Positions 22,355 to 32,865 of a DNA stretch of 64,000 bases are shown here, in pieces. A program made the translations under genes and the position numbers. Every line of letters starts with the position of its first letter. Position 1 is the stretch's first letter. The DNA lies in the NCBI GenBank assembly GCA_007922225.1, contig ML679973.1:6610597-6674596 (forward strand), in the 5' to 3' direction. The stretch comes from Emydura subglobosa (taxonomy: Eukaryota > Chordata > Testudines > Chelidae). The notes beneath the pieces were generated by a model. That model worked only from the letters and a program-made list of their open reading frames with translations, ran no database searches and was not told the origin of the DNA.

Positions 22355-22873
22355 GGGTATCTCTACCCTGTAATGAGGTGTGACTGCAGCTCCTGTAATG
22401 TACCTGGGTTAGTTTTGATTTAGTGAGATTAAAGCTAGCTCATGTAACAATAGCAGTGTAGCTGTTGGAGCATGGGCAGCGGCACAGGCTAGCCACTTGA
22501 GTATGCACCCGGGGTCCTGGGTGGGGTTCAAATCTGTTCTGTCCTGTTCATTCCCTATATAGGATTTTATACCACACTTAATCACTGTAGTATCCGAGTG
22601 CCTTCCAGTAGTGCATTAAGCAATGTGACATCACATCCATTGCTAGTTCTTTCAGCCTCTCCCCAGAAGAAGTGTGTGCTTTGTTTTGGTAGGGTTGTTT
22701 TTTTCCCCCCAATTAAATAAATATGGCTGTTGCACTCATGAGGCTAGGCTGTGCTACTGCCCCAGCTACACTGCTATTGTTACTCAGTCCCTTTGATCTA
22801 AAACATTCAAACCTAGTTCAAGGATCGCTCACAAGCTGCAATCACACCTCCTGGTACCAGTGTAGACATACCC
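22355..22873. mobile_element. Harbinger-like MITE 1 of cluster, TTA duplication
   Basis: Left end gggtatctctaccctg, right end reverse-complemented gggtatgtctacactg. TTA stands directly outside both ends (22352-22354 and 22874-22876), the 3-bp target typical of PIF/Harbinger elements. The interior includes a possible older insert; the ORF at 22723-22914 is chance. Confidence 0.75.
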
Positions 22874-22876
22874 TTA

Positions 22877-23133
22877 GGCTTTGTCTACTTGGGAAAGTTT
22901 CACCGGTTAGATAGCTCCCTCCTGCACCTCCATGTGGACACTTATTCCAGAATAAGAGTTAGGGGATTTTGGGCTAGGCTAAACTCTCTCCCAAGTGATA
23001 TGAGCTAAACTGAAAAGTGACCCTCATAGAGCAGAATGAGTGTGTCCATATGGGGGGCTATACTGGTATAACTATATTGGTATAAATTCACACTTCGGCT
23101 TATAAGAAGAAACTTTCCCATGTAGACCGGGCC
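22877..23133. mobile_element. Harbinger-like MITE 2 of cluster
   Basis: Left end ggctttgtctacttgggaaa, right end reverse-complemented ggcccggtctacatgggaaa. It abuts MITE 1, sharing the TTA at 22874-22876, with TTG at the other side. Inner pairs such as actggtataactatattgg are present. Confidence 0.75.
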
Positions 23134-23305
23134 TTGTTCCTCAGTGCCAAAGTCCAGGGCTACTCTCCCTCTACGTTCCTCTCTAAGCTAGATCATTTTA
23201 GCACATTTGAAACATTCGAAACCGTTGTATCTTGACAAGAGCTTTAGAAGGTGTTAATGCAATCAAGCTAGGTAACTCCATCTAACATCACACCCTTAAA
23301 TCTTA

Positions 23306-23785
23306 GGGCTTGTCTACACTTGAAACACTGCAGCTGTGCTTCAGTGTAGACACTAGCTATGCAACAAAGAGGGGTTCTCCCATCGACTTAAGGTATGTCT
23401 TCACTGACAGCAGCAAATTCACTGCCGTCAAATAGATTCTCCGGGATCAATTGAGCAGAAGCGGAGACCCGCTCAGTCGATCCTGAAATCAACTTAATAA
23501 ATCCACCCCCAGAAAAAGAATAATGCTGCGTCAACGGGAGGGCATTTCCCGTCGGCACAGTGTAGTGGAGACACCGCTCTCATTAGAATTTAGGAAGTCG
23601 ACTTTACGTAGCTTGCGTATCTCCCGTCGACTGCCACCAAAGTGTAGACCCAGGCCCTAGTTAATCCGCTTCCCAAGAGGCAGTAGCTAGGATAATGGAA
23701 GGATTCTCCTCTTAATCCAGCACTGTCTACACTAGGATTAGGTGACGTAACCATGTCGATGTGAGTTTCCAGTGTAGACCAGACC
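23306..23785. mobile_element. Harbinger-like MITE 3 of cluster, TTA duplication, with nested copy
   Basis: Left end gggcttgtctacacttgaaa, right end reverse-complemented ggtctggtctacactggaaa. TTA lies directly outside both ends (23303-23305 and 23786-23788). It is interrupted by the MITE at 23391-23657. Confidence 0.75.
23391..23657. mobile_element. nested MITE 4 inside MITE 3
   Basis: Left end aggtatgtcttcactgacag, right end reverse-complemented gggcctgggtctacactttg. The interior holds cgtcgac-like words and paired tcgac segments. TTA precedes it at 23388-23390 and recurs just beyond the right end (tagtta). Insertion of one MITE into another orders them in time: MITE 3 is older. Confidence 0.65.
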
Positions 23786-23898
23786 TTAGTTTAAACAAGG
23801 CCATGGATTCCCTCAAACTTTACATCATTTATCTTTATACAGTTCAGAGCCAAGTTCTGTGTACTGTTGGGGAAAAAATAGAAAATACTCATTTCTAA

Positions 23899-24173
23899 GG
23901 CCTTGTCTACACTAACTCTCATGCCGGCCAAACTTTTTGTCTCTTGGGGGAGTGAAAAAAACGCATCCGACTGACATAAGTTTTTGTCGGCATAGGTGTG
24001 TTTGTGGACAGCGCTGTTGGTGGGAGACGCTCTCCCGCCAGCATAGCTACTGCTGCTTATTTAGGTGGTTTTATGATGTCTCCCATCGACATAACGCTAC
24101 ACAAGTGCTCTTACAGCAGCACAGCTCTACCAGTACAGCTGTACCGCTGTAAGTTTTAAGTCTTGACTAGCCC
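23899..24173. mobile_element. Harbinger-like MITE 5 of cluster, TAA duplication
   Basis: Left end ggccttgtctacactaactc, right end reverse-complemented gggctagtcaagacttaaaa. TAA lies directly outside both ends (23896-23898 and 24174-24176). The interior has cgacataagtttttgtcgg and gctctcccgccagcatagct. The ORF at 23937-24152 has no domain. Confidence 0.8.
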
Positions 24174-24359
24174 TAATGCCTTCAGGACAACTGAAGAAAA
24201 CTATTCGGTGGCTTCCCTCTAACACACTCTACCTCATCCCCTCAAGCCCCTGCCCTCGCTCTTCCTGATCCCACCCACAGGCCTGACTCAGTGGCTATTC
24301 CATATTGATTGGCTCTTCAGCCAGTTCAACAGGCCCATGTTTTGGATGAAAGTTCTTTC

Positions 24360-24560
24360 TGTTCATTTTGCTAGCTGACAGTTTGCTTCACGTTCCCGCC
24401 CCTCCTCCCCCCCTCAGAGAGGCTCCGCACGTTCTGCCGGCTGTTTTAATGAGCTTGCATTTTTGCGAAAGGCCAGTTCCGATTGTGACTTGAATGGCAG
24501 CTGCCAAGCGGCTTTTTTGTTTCATACTCAGCGAAAAACGGTTTTTCCTCACGTTGGAGT
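24360..24560. promoter_or_regulatory. candidate conserved noncoding element
   Basis: Unique block with unusual CpG retention: tgcttcacgttcccgcccct, ctccgcacgttctgccggct, then gttttaatgagcttgcattt, ccaagcggc and cagcgaaaaacgg. There is no TE signature although it sits right beside a dense MITE cluster. Kept CpGs and absence of insertions suggest constraint, but this is inference. Confidence 0.35.
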
Positions 24561-25690
24561 AGCCTGTGTGCTCTGTAAATTCAATCCTGCTTGGTTCTGA
24601 GTGTCTCCGACAAAGGCCTGAGCACCCTCCACTTACTGGAAACTAAGGGCACTCAGCACCTCTCAGGAGATGCTCAGCACTTCCCAGGATTTGGCCTTCT
24701 GTGTGTTTGAAGGCGCATCAGCAGAGATTAGAGTAGTGTTGGGAAGAGTGTGGCTCAGATTTCAGTCCCCAAAGGGCTTTTTGTTGTTGTTGTTTCTGCT
24801 GGTTTGTTGGATTTTTGTTCCCCTTCTTGATATATTTATTTTACAAGGGTTGCATTTTGTATTTCCCTGCAAAGCATTTCCCATTTTCTGTATGCTTGCC
24901 AGATCTTCCCCAGTGCCACGCTCCCCACCAGGGACTGCATGCATTTGAAGGGTAAACACCATAAAGGGCTAGGAGTTGTTGAGGATGGTACCAGGCAGTA
25001 TAATTAGGAGGCTTGGGATGTCATTAAGGAAAGGAAAAGTAGAAACGTGTAAAAGATGGCAAAATCCATTGGAGTCACGACTGTGGAGTAGTCTCCAAAG
25101 GGAAGTCGCCAGAGAGGAGCCTCATTGCATAACAGCTGGATTGGACAGTATGGCAGAGGGAGCGACCCACAGTAGCTAGGTGGATGGGTTAGATCTGTCC
25201 TGTTTAGAGAACCATGGGACGCAATCTGACACCTCTGCAGAGACCAGGTGCAGCAGCACTGCCTTGGTTCCATGCGGCATGGGGTGCGAGGGAGAGAGGA
25301 GTTTGGGGAGACGCCACGCAGGGGTCACTCTTCCTTTGTACTCAAGAATTCAGCTAGCTCCATAACAGGCTCCCTGGTTTGGGAGTAGGGCAAAGGGAGG
25401 TATTGTCATTGAGTCTCTGTGGGGTCACTGAAATAATCAAGGGCAGGACCAATGGATCCTTTGACCTTTGCAGAGCGGAGAGCAATTCCCTGCCTCTCTG
25501 CAGCCTGGCAGAGGGGCAGGATTTCTTCCCCCACCCCTTGCACCAAACCCAGTTACTGAATCTGGAGACATTGAATACAAATGCTTAGAAGCAGATTTCT
25601 ATTTCATGTGTAACCCAGCAGTTGGACTGCATTGTGCTGCAGATCCAGTCTCCAATCTTAGTCCAGTCCAGTCTAGCTGGAAACCCAGGA
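24561..25690. other. unique sequence, nothing recognised
   Basis: Noncoding. A GTT-type run at 24780-24797 (ttgttgttgttgtttc). Overlapping ORFs on both strands lack domains. Confidence 0.45.
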
Positions 25691-25870
25691 CCTGATTCAT
25701 CTGTTTTACATCTTGTGTCATCATAACACCGGTGCAAAGTAGGTGGAAGTCTCCACATCAGTGTAAAAGAGTGATCAGCTTTGATTCGGTAGCATTTTGT
25801 ACCGGCACTCGCCCCAGACTTCACAGGTGTCAATGATGACACAAATTGCAAGGCAGTGGAGAATTAGACC
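25691..25870. mobile_element. palindromic MITE, CTGATTC family
   Basis: Left arm cctgattcatctg with cttgtgtcatcataacacc. Right arm reverse-complemented ggtctaattctccactgcct with aatttgtgtcatcattgaca. The arms match over most of 40 bp with small gaps. Confidence 0.6.
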
Positions 25871-26084
25871 TCCCACCTCTGAGTCCTGTCCAGTCCAGTG
25901 TGACTGTACTCAGAACCCAATCTCTAGCTCCCAGTGTATTCATGGAAACCCAGGGCCATATTAATTTGCACCCGCTTATGTCACATCTGGTTTTCCCCCC
26001 CATTCTTAGATGCCAGCATGATCCAGTGAGACCATATGGAAAATTTTCTCCCCTTGATTGGGACCCTGCCTCTAATCTATTTTC

Positions 26085-26325
26085 GGTATTTCTATGGCCC
26101 CCATCATTGCACTTCACAATCTGTAGTGTGTATATCCTCACAACAACCCTGTCAGGTAAGGAAGTGCCATTATCCCCATTTTATTGAAGGGAAACTGAGG
26201 CACAAGGAAGCTAAGTGACTTGCCCAAGGTCACACAGGAAGTCTGTGACAGAGCAGGGATTTGAATGCAGTCTCTCAAGGCCTACGTTAGTGGCCTAATC
26301 ACTGAGCCAACACACACACACAGCC
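26085..26325 (-). repeat. MIR-type SINE, long copy
   Basis: Contains cattatccccattttattg, gggaaactgaggcacaagga, agtgacttgcccaaggtcac and gacagagcagggatttgaat, reverse complement of MIR. Right flank has a short (CA) run at 26309-26322. Confidence 0.9.
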
Positions 26326-26559
26326 CCTTTCGCAGTCCCTCTAGTGTGAAGACTTCGGAGCCAGCACAGCAAGAAGGTGAATTAGACTAGTTGTTTGTTC
26401 GATTAAAATGCAGGTATGCACTGTTTGTTTATTTCCCTCCAGGAAAAAGCTGGTAAAAGTGTTCGTGTTGGAGAAAATAGTAATAATAATAAAACCCTAA
26501 GCATTGACTCCACATTTTCCAGAGCCTAGTAACTTCTCCAGAGTGTATCACTCCATCAC

Positions 26560-26752
26560 TTTTCTCAGCGGGGCATAATTACTCATAACCTGAAGGTTTT
26601 ATCTCTAGGCGGCCTCTAATAGATGGGAGAAAGAAGGTAAATCTCACATTTCTTGAGAGTGGAGATGTTTAATTAAGTATCACATTTAATTGTTCCAGTC
26701 TAATGCTTGACAGTTGCCAAGTTTCATGGATTTTTTTTTTTTTTTTTTTTTT
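26560..26752. promoter_or_regulatory. candidate conserved noncoding element ending in poly-T
   Basis: Unique AT-rich block with gtttaattaagtatcacatt and taattgttccag, followed by a T run of about 22 at 26730-26752. Motif-based inference only. Confidence 0.25.
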
Positions 26753-27084
26753 AAATTGGAGTTGGAAGAATAGAAAATGCCTGGAATGTAATGGTGTCAT
26801 TAATGGGCCTTGGACTGACCCTGTGATCCAGATCTTGCACCCAGCTCCCCTTGGGCCTGCATTTGCATTCCTTTGGTGGACTCTGCGTCATGTCTCTATT
26901 CTCTTGGGGAGAGGAGTCATTCCCTCCGTTCCGTTTCCCATTGCCCTTTCTGTCACCTTAGCCTGACCCGGCTCATGCCTGCTGCCTGGCGTTTGTATGC
27001 AGGTCTCTTTAACATCCCTTTCTTCCAGTTCTTTCAGGGCAGGGCAATAAGGGCAAACTGGACCTCTGAATAATAATCACACTC
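26753..27084. other. unique sequence, nothing recognised
   Basis: Noncoding. Contains ATTTGCAT (reverse octamer) near 26860. No domain in overlapping ORFs. Confidence 0.4.
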
Positions 27085-27510
27085 AGCCTTTCTCTGACTC
27101 TTTTCATCCACAGGCCTCCGAGCACTTTGCAAGCATTAATAATTTAAGCCTCATTCCATCCCAGTGAGGTAGAGCAGTTTTATTATCCCTGTAGTGCAGT
27201 CAGCAGTCTCTTCCAAGACTGGTGAGTCTAGATTAAGCTGAGAGACCTTCTGTGTAGATACTGGGCAAAACCGGCTCTGTTAGTCAGGGAGCCAGGAAGC
27301 TGAGAGGAAAAACACAGGATGAACAATGCCCAGCAACTTCAATAAAGAATACCCCTTTATGTTCATTACGCCTCAGTCCTTTCTCTTCTGTGCTACAAGA
27401 GACTCAACTATCACAATTCTATGGATAGAGAAAGTGAGAGATCAAATGTGACTTGCCCCAGGTCACACAGTGAGTTGTTGGCAGAGGCAGGAATAGGATG
27501 ATATCTCCTG
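27085..27510 (-). repeat. MIR-type SINE fragments, interrupted
   Basis: 27100-27195 holds gagcactttgcaagcattaa and cagtgaggtagagcag (MIR tail side). 27415-27500 holds gtgacttgccccaggtcaca and ggcagaggcaggaatagg (MIR core). The 220 bp between them are unassigned, so either one split copy or two. Confidence 0.55.
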
Positions 27511-27774
27511 ACTTTTTGTCGTAATCTTCCCCCTCCCTCCCCACACCTAGCAGATCTCCAGTCTCTGAACACGCAGGGGAAGGAGCAGTTGCCTTACTTC
27601 TGATGCACTTCATCCCCCTTTATGGATACTATTAATTCATGCCTGCCAGGGTTGACTTTTCCCTCTGGCTTTCAGAAATAATTCTGAACAGCCGGTTCAC
27701 TTTATTATAAGGTATTTATTATTTGTCATTGTAACGCACCAAAAGCCATGGATTTCCCCCCAAATGTTTCTGGT

Positions 27775-27890
27775 GTTCTTACACCTTCCTCTGAAGCACC
27801 TGGTGCTGGCCACCAGCAGGGACGGGGTACTGAACTAGATGTACCTCGGGACTAAGTACTTGGCACTTCCTGTGTTCCTATGAAAATAAC
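27775..27890 (+). repeat. CR1/L3 3' tail fragment
   Basis: Reads gggtactgaactagatgtac, then tggcacttcctgtgttccta. This matches the recurrent reptilian L3/CR1 3' end (actgggctagatggacc ... gttcttatgtt). Short fragment. Confidence 0.5.
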
Positions 27891-28504
27891 CCCAAGGGCT
27901 CAGTTTGGCATCCCCTTCTCCCATGGAACAGGAGTAAATTCTACTCAGTTAAAAGACTGCAGAATTTACCCCCCTAATGACACACTGACTGATAACCAGC
28001 ATGTGACTAGTGATTGGCACAAGGGGGTTAGAGTCCTGATCCTAAGACATATTGTTGATTTCCCAGGCTTCTCTGATAGCTGGTAGAGTTAACATAGCTG
28101 CTAAACTGAGAAACACTTTGAATAAAAAATGTGTCTTTAACACCTTTGTCATCCAGCGGGTGCCCAACACTCATATACAACGGCACAAAACAGTGTGCAT
28201 TCATCCTAGAGCTGGGTGATGGGCATCCTGAGAATGGCTTTGGAATGGCTTTCAGCAAAAGCAGAATTGTGCAAGGTGACTTCTGGCACAGGAGTCACCA
28301 TCGGGCAGGGGAATGGGACCATTGTGCCCTGATGATGATTCAAAAATGGTCCCTGCGTGATCCCTTGTTCGTAAGGAGGAAGTGCTGCTAGTGCAACAGT
28401 TCCTGACCAGTGGGATGCAAACCAAAAGTGAGGCATGAGAGGATACCTGGGGATTTGCATGACACCTGCTCAGAGCACCAGGTGGAATTCAGCCCACAAG
28501 TTTT
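27891..28504. other. unique sequence, nothing recognised
   Basis: Noncoding. The ORFs overlapping on both strands at 28028-28460 carry no domain. Confidence 0.4.
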
Positions 28505-28745
28505 CCCTGGGAGTCAGAGGCCACAGATAGGACACTGGACTGGAACTCAAGACATCTGGGGATCAGTCCTTGGCTCTGCCACAGACTTCCTATGTGACCT
28601 TGGGCAAGTCACATAATCTACCCAGTGCTTCATTTCTGTCTCTGTAAAATGGGGCTTAATACCCCCTTGTCTCACAAGGGTGCTATGAGGGTAAAATCCA
28701 TTAACAATTATAAGGTGCTAAGGTACTATATATGGTGATGAGAGC
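28505..28745 (+). repeat. MIR-type SINE, long copy
   Basis: Contains tccttggctctgccacagac, gtgaccttgggcaagtcaca, ctgtctctgtaaaatggggc and tgctatgagggtaaaatcca in MIR order, plus orientation. Confidence 0.9.
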
Positions 28746-29879
28746 CAGGTAAATACCTAGGTAGATAGAGCCTGAATTTCACTCTCTGCCCTGTGCTTTT
28801 TGAGGGGCCGTTTCTGGAAAGGGGAGGGAGGATGAATCTGTGCAATTTCTGCTTGGAATAGCAGCGTGATATCACTGCATGGGTCAGGATGGAAATTTAA
28901 GTCCCTGTGGAGGCACTGTAGAGACAGGGTGTACATGCACATCAGCGTGTTGATACGTGAGCAGATGCTGTGTGGCTTCTCTGCCAAGCAAGAACACTCA
29001 GAGGGAGGAGGGAGGATGCTGACATAAATTGGATCAATGTAAAACTCTCCTGTTCCTCCAAGCCCCTGATGCTTTGAAGGAGGAAGCATTGACATTTAGA
29101 TGCACTAGATAGAAAGATCACAGAAAATGAGCTGAGAGAGCAAGAGGGAGAGATCCAAGTCCGTCATGTACTGGGTCCTCATTATAAGGAGTCGCAGACA
29201 GAAATGTCTCCACTGGGGTCATTTCCTCGGACTGTCAAACTACAACAAGAAGAGAAGAACGTGCTGCTTTTATGTTCCTGCTCTTTCTCCTTCTTAGCTT
29301 GGCTAAGCAGTGGGGTTGGCTGAATTCTCCTCCATCCTCCCCACATGGCAGCCTCTACCCACAGCTCTCCAGTCCTGCACCCTGCTGCCGTCCCTCTGAA
29401 CACAGAATTGCCATTAACTTTGTCGGAGTTTCCATGCATGGATCAGTCCTCCAGAAAATAGGGATTAAACAGTGTGAACATGTTCAGCACAAGGTGCCTG
29501 TTAGTCTCTCCAAATAGAGGGAATTTGACTCTCAGCTACAAGGTACCGTTATGGCTGCTAAAATGCAGATCGGATAGCAGGGCCACTGCATTGCAATGGA
29601 GATTTCTGTTCTCAATGCCACAGCTCAAACAGTCAAGCAACCCATTGAAGCATTCGTAGTGGGACCCCTTGAGAATTGGGGACCACAGGAAGGGGGAGAT
29701 GACAAAAGAGACCATGATTAAAAGAATAGGTAAGAAATTAAAAGGATGAGGAGACCTTCACTCTCTCTTCACAAAGGCCTTAATGTACCTCTTAACAAGG
29801 TTCCCTCAATACAAATTCCCCTTCCCAGCTTTAGTTTCCTCATTTGATAGTGTCAAATGCCCTTCATTTTCCTGCACAT
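28746..29879. other. unique sequence, nothing recognised
   Basis: Noncoding. The ORF at 28757-29095 (-) and those at 29182-29517 have no recognisable domain. Confidence 0.45.
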
Positions 29880-30060
29880 TGTGTTCGCATTTTGCCTTTA
29901 AGCTACCAAGTTTAAAGCAACTGCATAAATAAATAAAAAAAGAAAATTAAAAGAGCTGACGTTTCATGCAGTCGTCGGCAGCCTTTGATTTTCTTCAAGA
30001 ACAAGATCGTTACTCTCTTCTTTAAAAGAAATAGCTGGAGAGATTCTCTTTTAAGATGTT
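29880..30060. promoter_or_regulatory. candidate conserved noncoding element
   Basis: Unique AT-rich block: actgcataaataaataaaa, gagctgacgtttcatgcag, tcgtcggcagcctttgattt. Retained CpGs (gacgt, gtcgtcgg) in an AT-rich setting and no TE hallmark suggest constraint. Inferred. Confidence 0.35.
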
Positions 30061-30174
30061 TTCTTTTTCACTTGGCGCCTGTTAGGTTTTGGGAGAAGCT
30101 AGGGAAGGAGAGATGAGCCGAGCCATACCTTGTATTTCCAGGAAGCCTGAATGAATCCGAGCTGGGAGAAAGGT

Positions 30175-30300
30175 TAGATTGTAAGCTCTTTGGAATAAGG
30201 ACTCCTTTTTGTGTTGTGTTTGTACAGCGCCTTGCACAACGGGGTCTTGGTCCATGACTTGGGCTCCAAAGTCCATTACAAAAATTAATTAATTAAAGAT
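30175..30300 (+). repeat. MIR/L2-type SINE tail
   Basis: Reads agattgtaagctctttggaa, tttgtacagcgccttgcaca, acggggtcttggtccatgac, ending in attaattaattaaag. This is the common reptilian SINE tail, well preserved. Confidence 0.75.
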
Positions 30301-30432
30301 GATGAAGAAAACTGAAATCTGAAGATGACCCCAGTCTGTGAAGTTCTGCTCCAAACCAAGAACTTTGCCAATGCACAGGATTGCATGTAGACCTGCATTT
30401 TTGGTTAAGCCCATTGTAGAAAGTGGGCGGGG

Positions 30433-30515
30433 GTCATTAACAAAGTTTGGATCTGAATTTGGATCTGCTCAGAATTTGGAGGTGTCCAGATCCAGGCATT
30501 TTTGTTGGACTCAGC
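30433..30515. repeat. unclassified dispersed repeat, copy 2
   Basis: Reads acaaagtttggatctgaatt, tggatctgctcagaatttgg and aggtgtccagatccaggc. Shares order and words with copies at 15536 and 39350. Confidence 0.5.
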
Positions 30516-32119
30516 ATGTATCTGCTTTCTGGCTTTGCTACAAGTTTGATGCTAAACACAGGTTTGCTGAGGTTTCTAACCGATCTGAGCAAACCCAGCT
30601 GCAGTTTCAAAGATTTATGATTTTGCAGCAGAATGTTCTGAAGTTCAGTTTTGCATGTTTTCATCACGAAACTGGAAGAAAGTCAGCAGTTTTGCTCAAG
30701 CCTCCGTTTGAGTCTAAACGCAAAGCAAAACTCTGTGGTGAGGTGGCGCCTTGCTGAGTAGACCAGACCGTCACGAAGTGGATGTGCCAAGCTATGCCCA
30801 GCCCCAGAATGACTCAGCGAGGGGTTAGATACAAATGTGGAGGAGGAAACTGCTGCAGGGACGTCGATGGCATGAAATGGTCAGTTCCCTCCTTTGCCTT
30901 CAGGATGGTTCCGTGTATCCCCCATCTGTTTGACAGAACAGTTTTGGCACAACCTCATACAAAGCCCCTTATGGCCAGGGCTGTAGTGTTGCATTCTGGG
31001 TCTCCTCCAGCACCTATCCCCCAATGGTTAGCAATTTTTCTGAGCAGGTCTCCCAGGCAGTTTCTGTATACTAGGCATTGCATTTTGGGATTGAGTTAAG
31101 AGGGGAGGCTGAACTGGTGCCGCTGCAACGTTTGCAGCTTCTTGTTCGTACTGGAAAGAAATCATCGTAGACAACGCCAGTTCGTTCAACCTTTGACTCC
31201 AGACCTCGCCAGTCCCAAAGTTCTCCTGGCACGTCAAACCAAGGGAACTCAGCCTCAGTTGTCCTAAACTCCTGGCCAGGAATAGAAAAGGACTCTTTTG
31301 AGGACGTTGCAAGGGGAAGGTCCACCTGGTGGTATCCTGGCATGGCGTGGGCTCAGAGTCTGCAGTGTCTTATGACAAGAAAGCAGTGGTGACAATGCTC
31401 ATGCTGACGGGCTTCTCCCAATGGGACAGAATTGAACAATCCTCGGTCTCTGTTTCAAGCTCTCCATCATGTGTATATTCTCTTTGCCAGCTGCTAGGTA
31501 GGACAGTGATGCCTACGCTTATGTTTGGCACGGGGGGGTTAAAAGCCAATGTCATGTCACTAATCACCATGGGTGGGTAATACCGTGCAGATGATCTCAA
31601 AACTCCACACTGGTTTGCCAGCGGTGGCACAGCTCTGCCAGCAAGAGGCCTCCATAATCTGCTCTGCTATGTCTGTAACAGTGATCACGGGGCGCACACT
31701 TGCTGGTTTCCACCCTCCCTGGACTCATGCGTGCTGTGCAGCTGTTGTCTCAGCCAGCAACAGAGACTTAATTAGGTTAGGGTGACCTCTAAACATACAG
31801 CATTTAAGAGCAAAGTTGCACTGCAAAGCATCCTGGGTAATGTTCTGCAAATAGAAATTTAGTCCTAAGGCTCTGAATTGCTTTCATAATTTCGCATTTT
31901 TGGAGCCTTGACCGCCCCCTCCTTCTCTTCCTGGTTTGCTTAACTGCTTTTTTTTTCTTCAGGATGTACAGTCAGGTGCAAGCAGCAAACTGGGCTCCCT
32001 GTGCAGGCTACGATACTAGCCACCTCACGCATTGGCCAGGACTACATCAGCAGTTCTGCCCAGCAACAAAAAGTGTTACACTTGATTTCCCTATCACATT
32101 TTCCTGCAGGAAGTACTCT
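30516..32119. other. unclassified noncoding sequence
   Basis: The ORF at 30338-30757 runs through the repeat into this stretch and shows no domain. 31028-31343 has two overlapping minus ORFs, also without domain. The words gcattctgggtctcctccag and gcattgcattttgggattg may mark an old repeat. Confidence 0.35.
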
Positions 32120-32510
32120 TGTACAATCTCACCCCCAAAATCCCCCCCACACACATACACACTCTCCACCCCTTCCTCTTTCGGCAGCACAGTGTCCCAC
32201 CCCATACACACACCAGACGGCCCCCACACATTCATAATCCTCAGCCGCTCATCCAGACAGCCTTTCATCTACGCAAGCACCCTGTCATGCACACTCGCCC
32301 ACCGACCCCTCCCACCAATGCCCACCGCGCACACAGCCACGCACACTCATCCTGATGACAGCACACCTGCAGCACACACAGACTCATCCACAGAAATACT
32401 CACCCACTGACACACCTCGCCCACATATATGTTATCAGCATACACCCTGTCCTCTCCCTTCCCCACACGTTGATTTCTGCACACACACTCACCCGCCCCA
32501 GCTGGGCACC
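32120..32510 (+). repeat. CA/CCCAC-rich low-complexity tract
   Basis: About 390 bp whose plus strand is C- and A-rich with scattered cacaca and ccccac words. ORFs stay open in several frames only because stop codons are rare in such composition. The unit is not regular; possibly a decayed (CA)n. Confidence 0.65.
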
Positions 32511-32769
32511 CCAAGATTCCTACTTCTGTCTTTCCCTTTGCCTGGTCACGGGCAGGCTAGTGAGGTTCTGACTGATCTTAACCTGCAGCTATTAAAAGGA
32601 GGTGTTCATAGGGGTCTCTCTAGCTGTGTGCACAAGGGCACAAGAGGTGGGTGCAGCTGTCCTTGGTGTCACTCTTCCAAAAAGCCCCCGGAGGAGAGGT
32701 GCAGAGCTGTGAGCCGTTCACAGAGGTCATGCTGCAGGAAATGGGAGGGGGTTGCAGCCAGAGCAGCGT

Positions 32770-32865
32770 TTTTATTACGAGTAAAAGCTCGCTCCCTCAT
32801 TGGCGATGAAGGACTTTTACATGGCGCATAAAGAGATTAAAAACCAGGTTAATAAAATCTCAAGG
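32770..32865. promoter_or_regulatory. candidate conserved noncoding element
   Basis: Unique block with tttttattacgagtaaaagc (HOX/CDX-like TTTATTACG), then acatggcgcataaagagat and aggttaataaaatc. Motif-based inference. Confidence 0.35.

Noticed and set aside
25600..26000. Possible tandem duplication (gtccagtccagt and ggaaacccagg words occurring twice)
   Set aside because: The words match only over short runs and spacing differs. The MITE at 25691-25870 explains most of the similarity.
30338..30757. 139-aa plus-strand ORF as a gene
   Set aside because: It overlaps the dispersed repeat copy 2 and has no recognisable domain.
31964..32831. Long overlapping plus-strand ORFs (148 and 158 aa) as proline/threonine-rich proteins
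   Set aside because: Several frames stay open together because the strand is C/A-rich and lacks stop codons. The peptides are low complexity.
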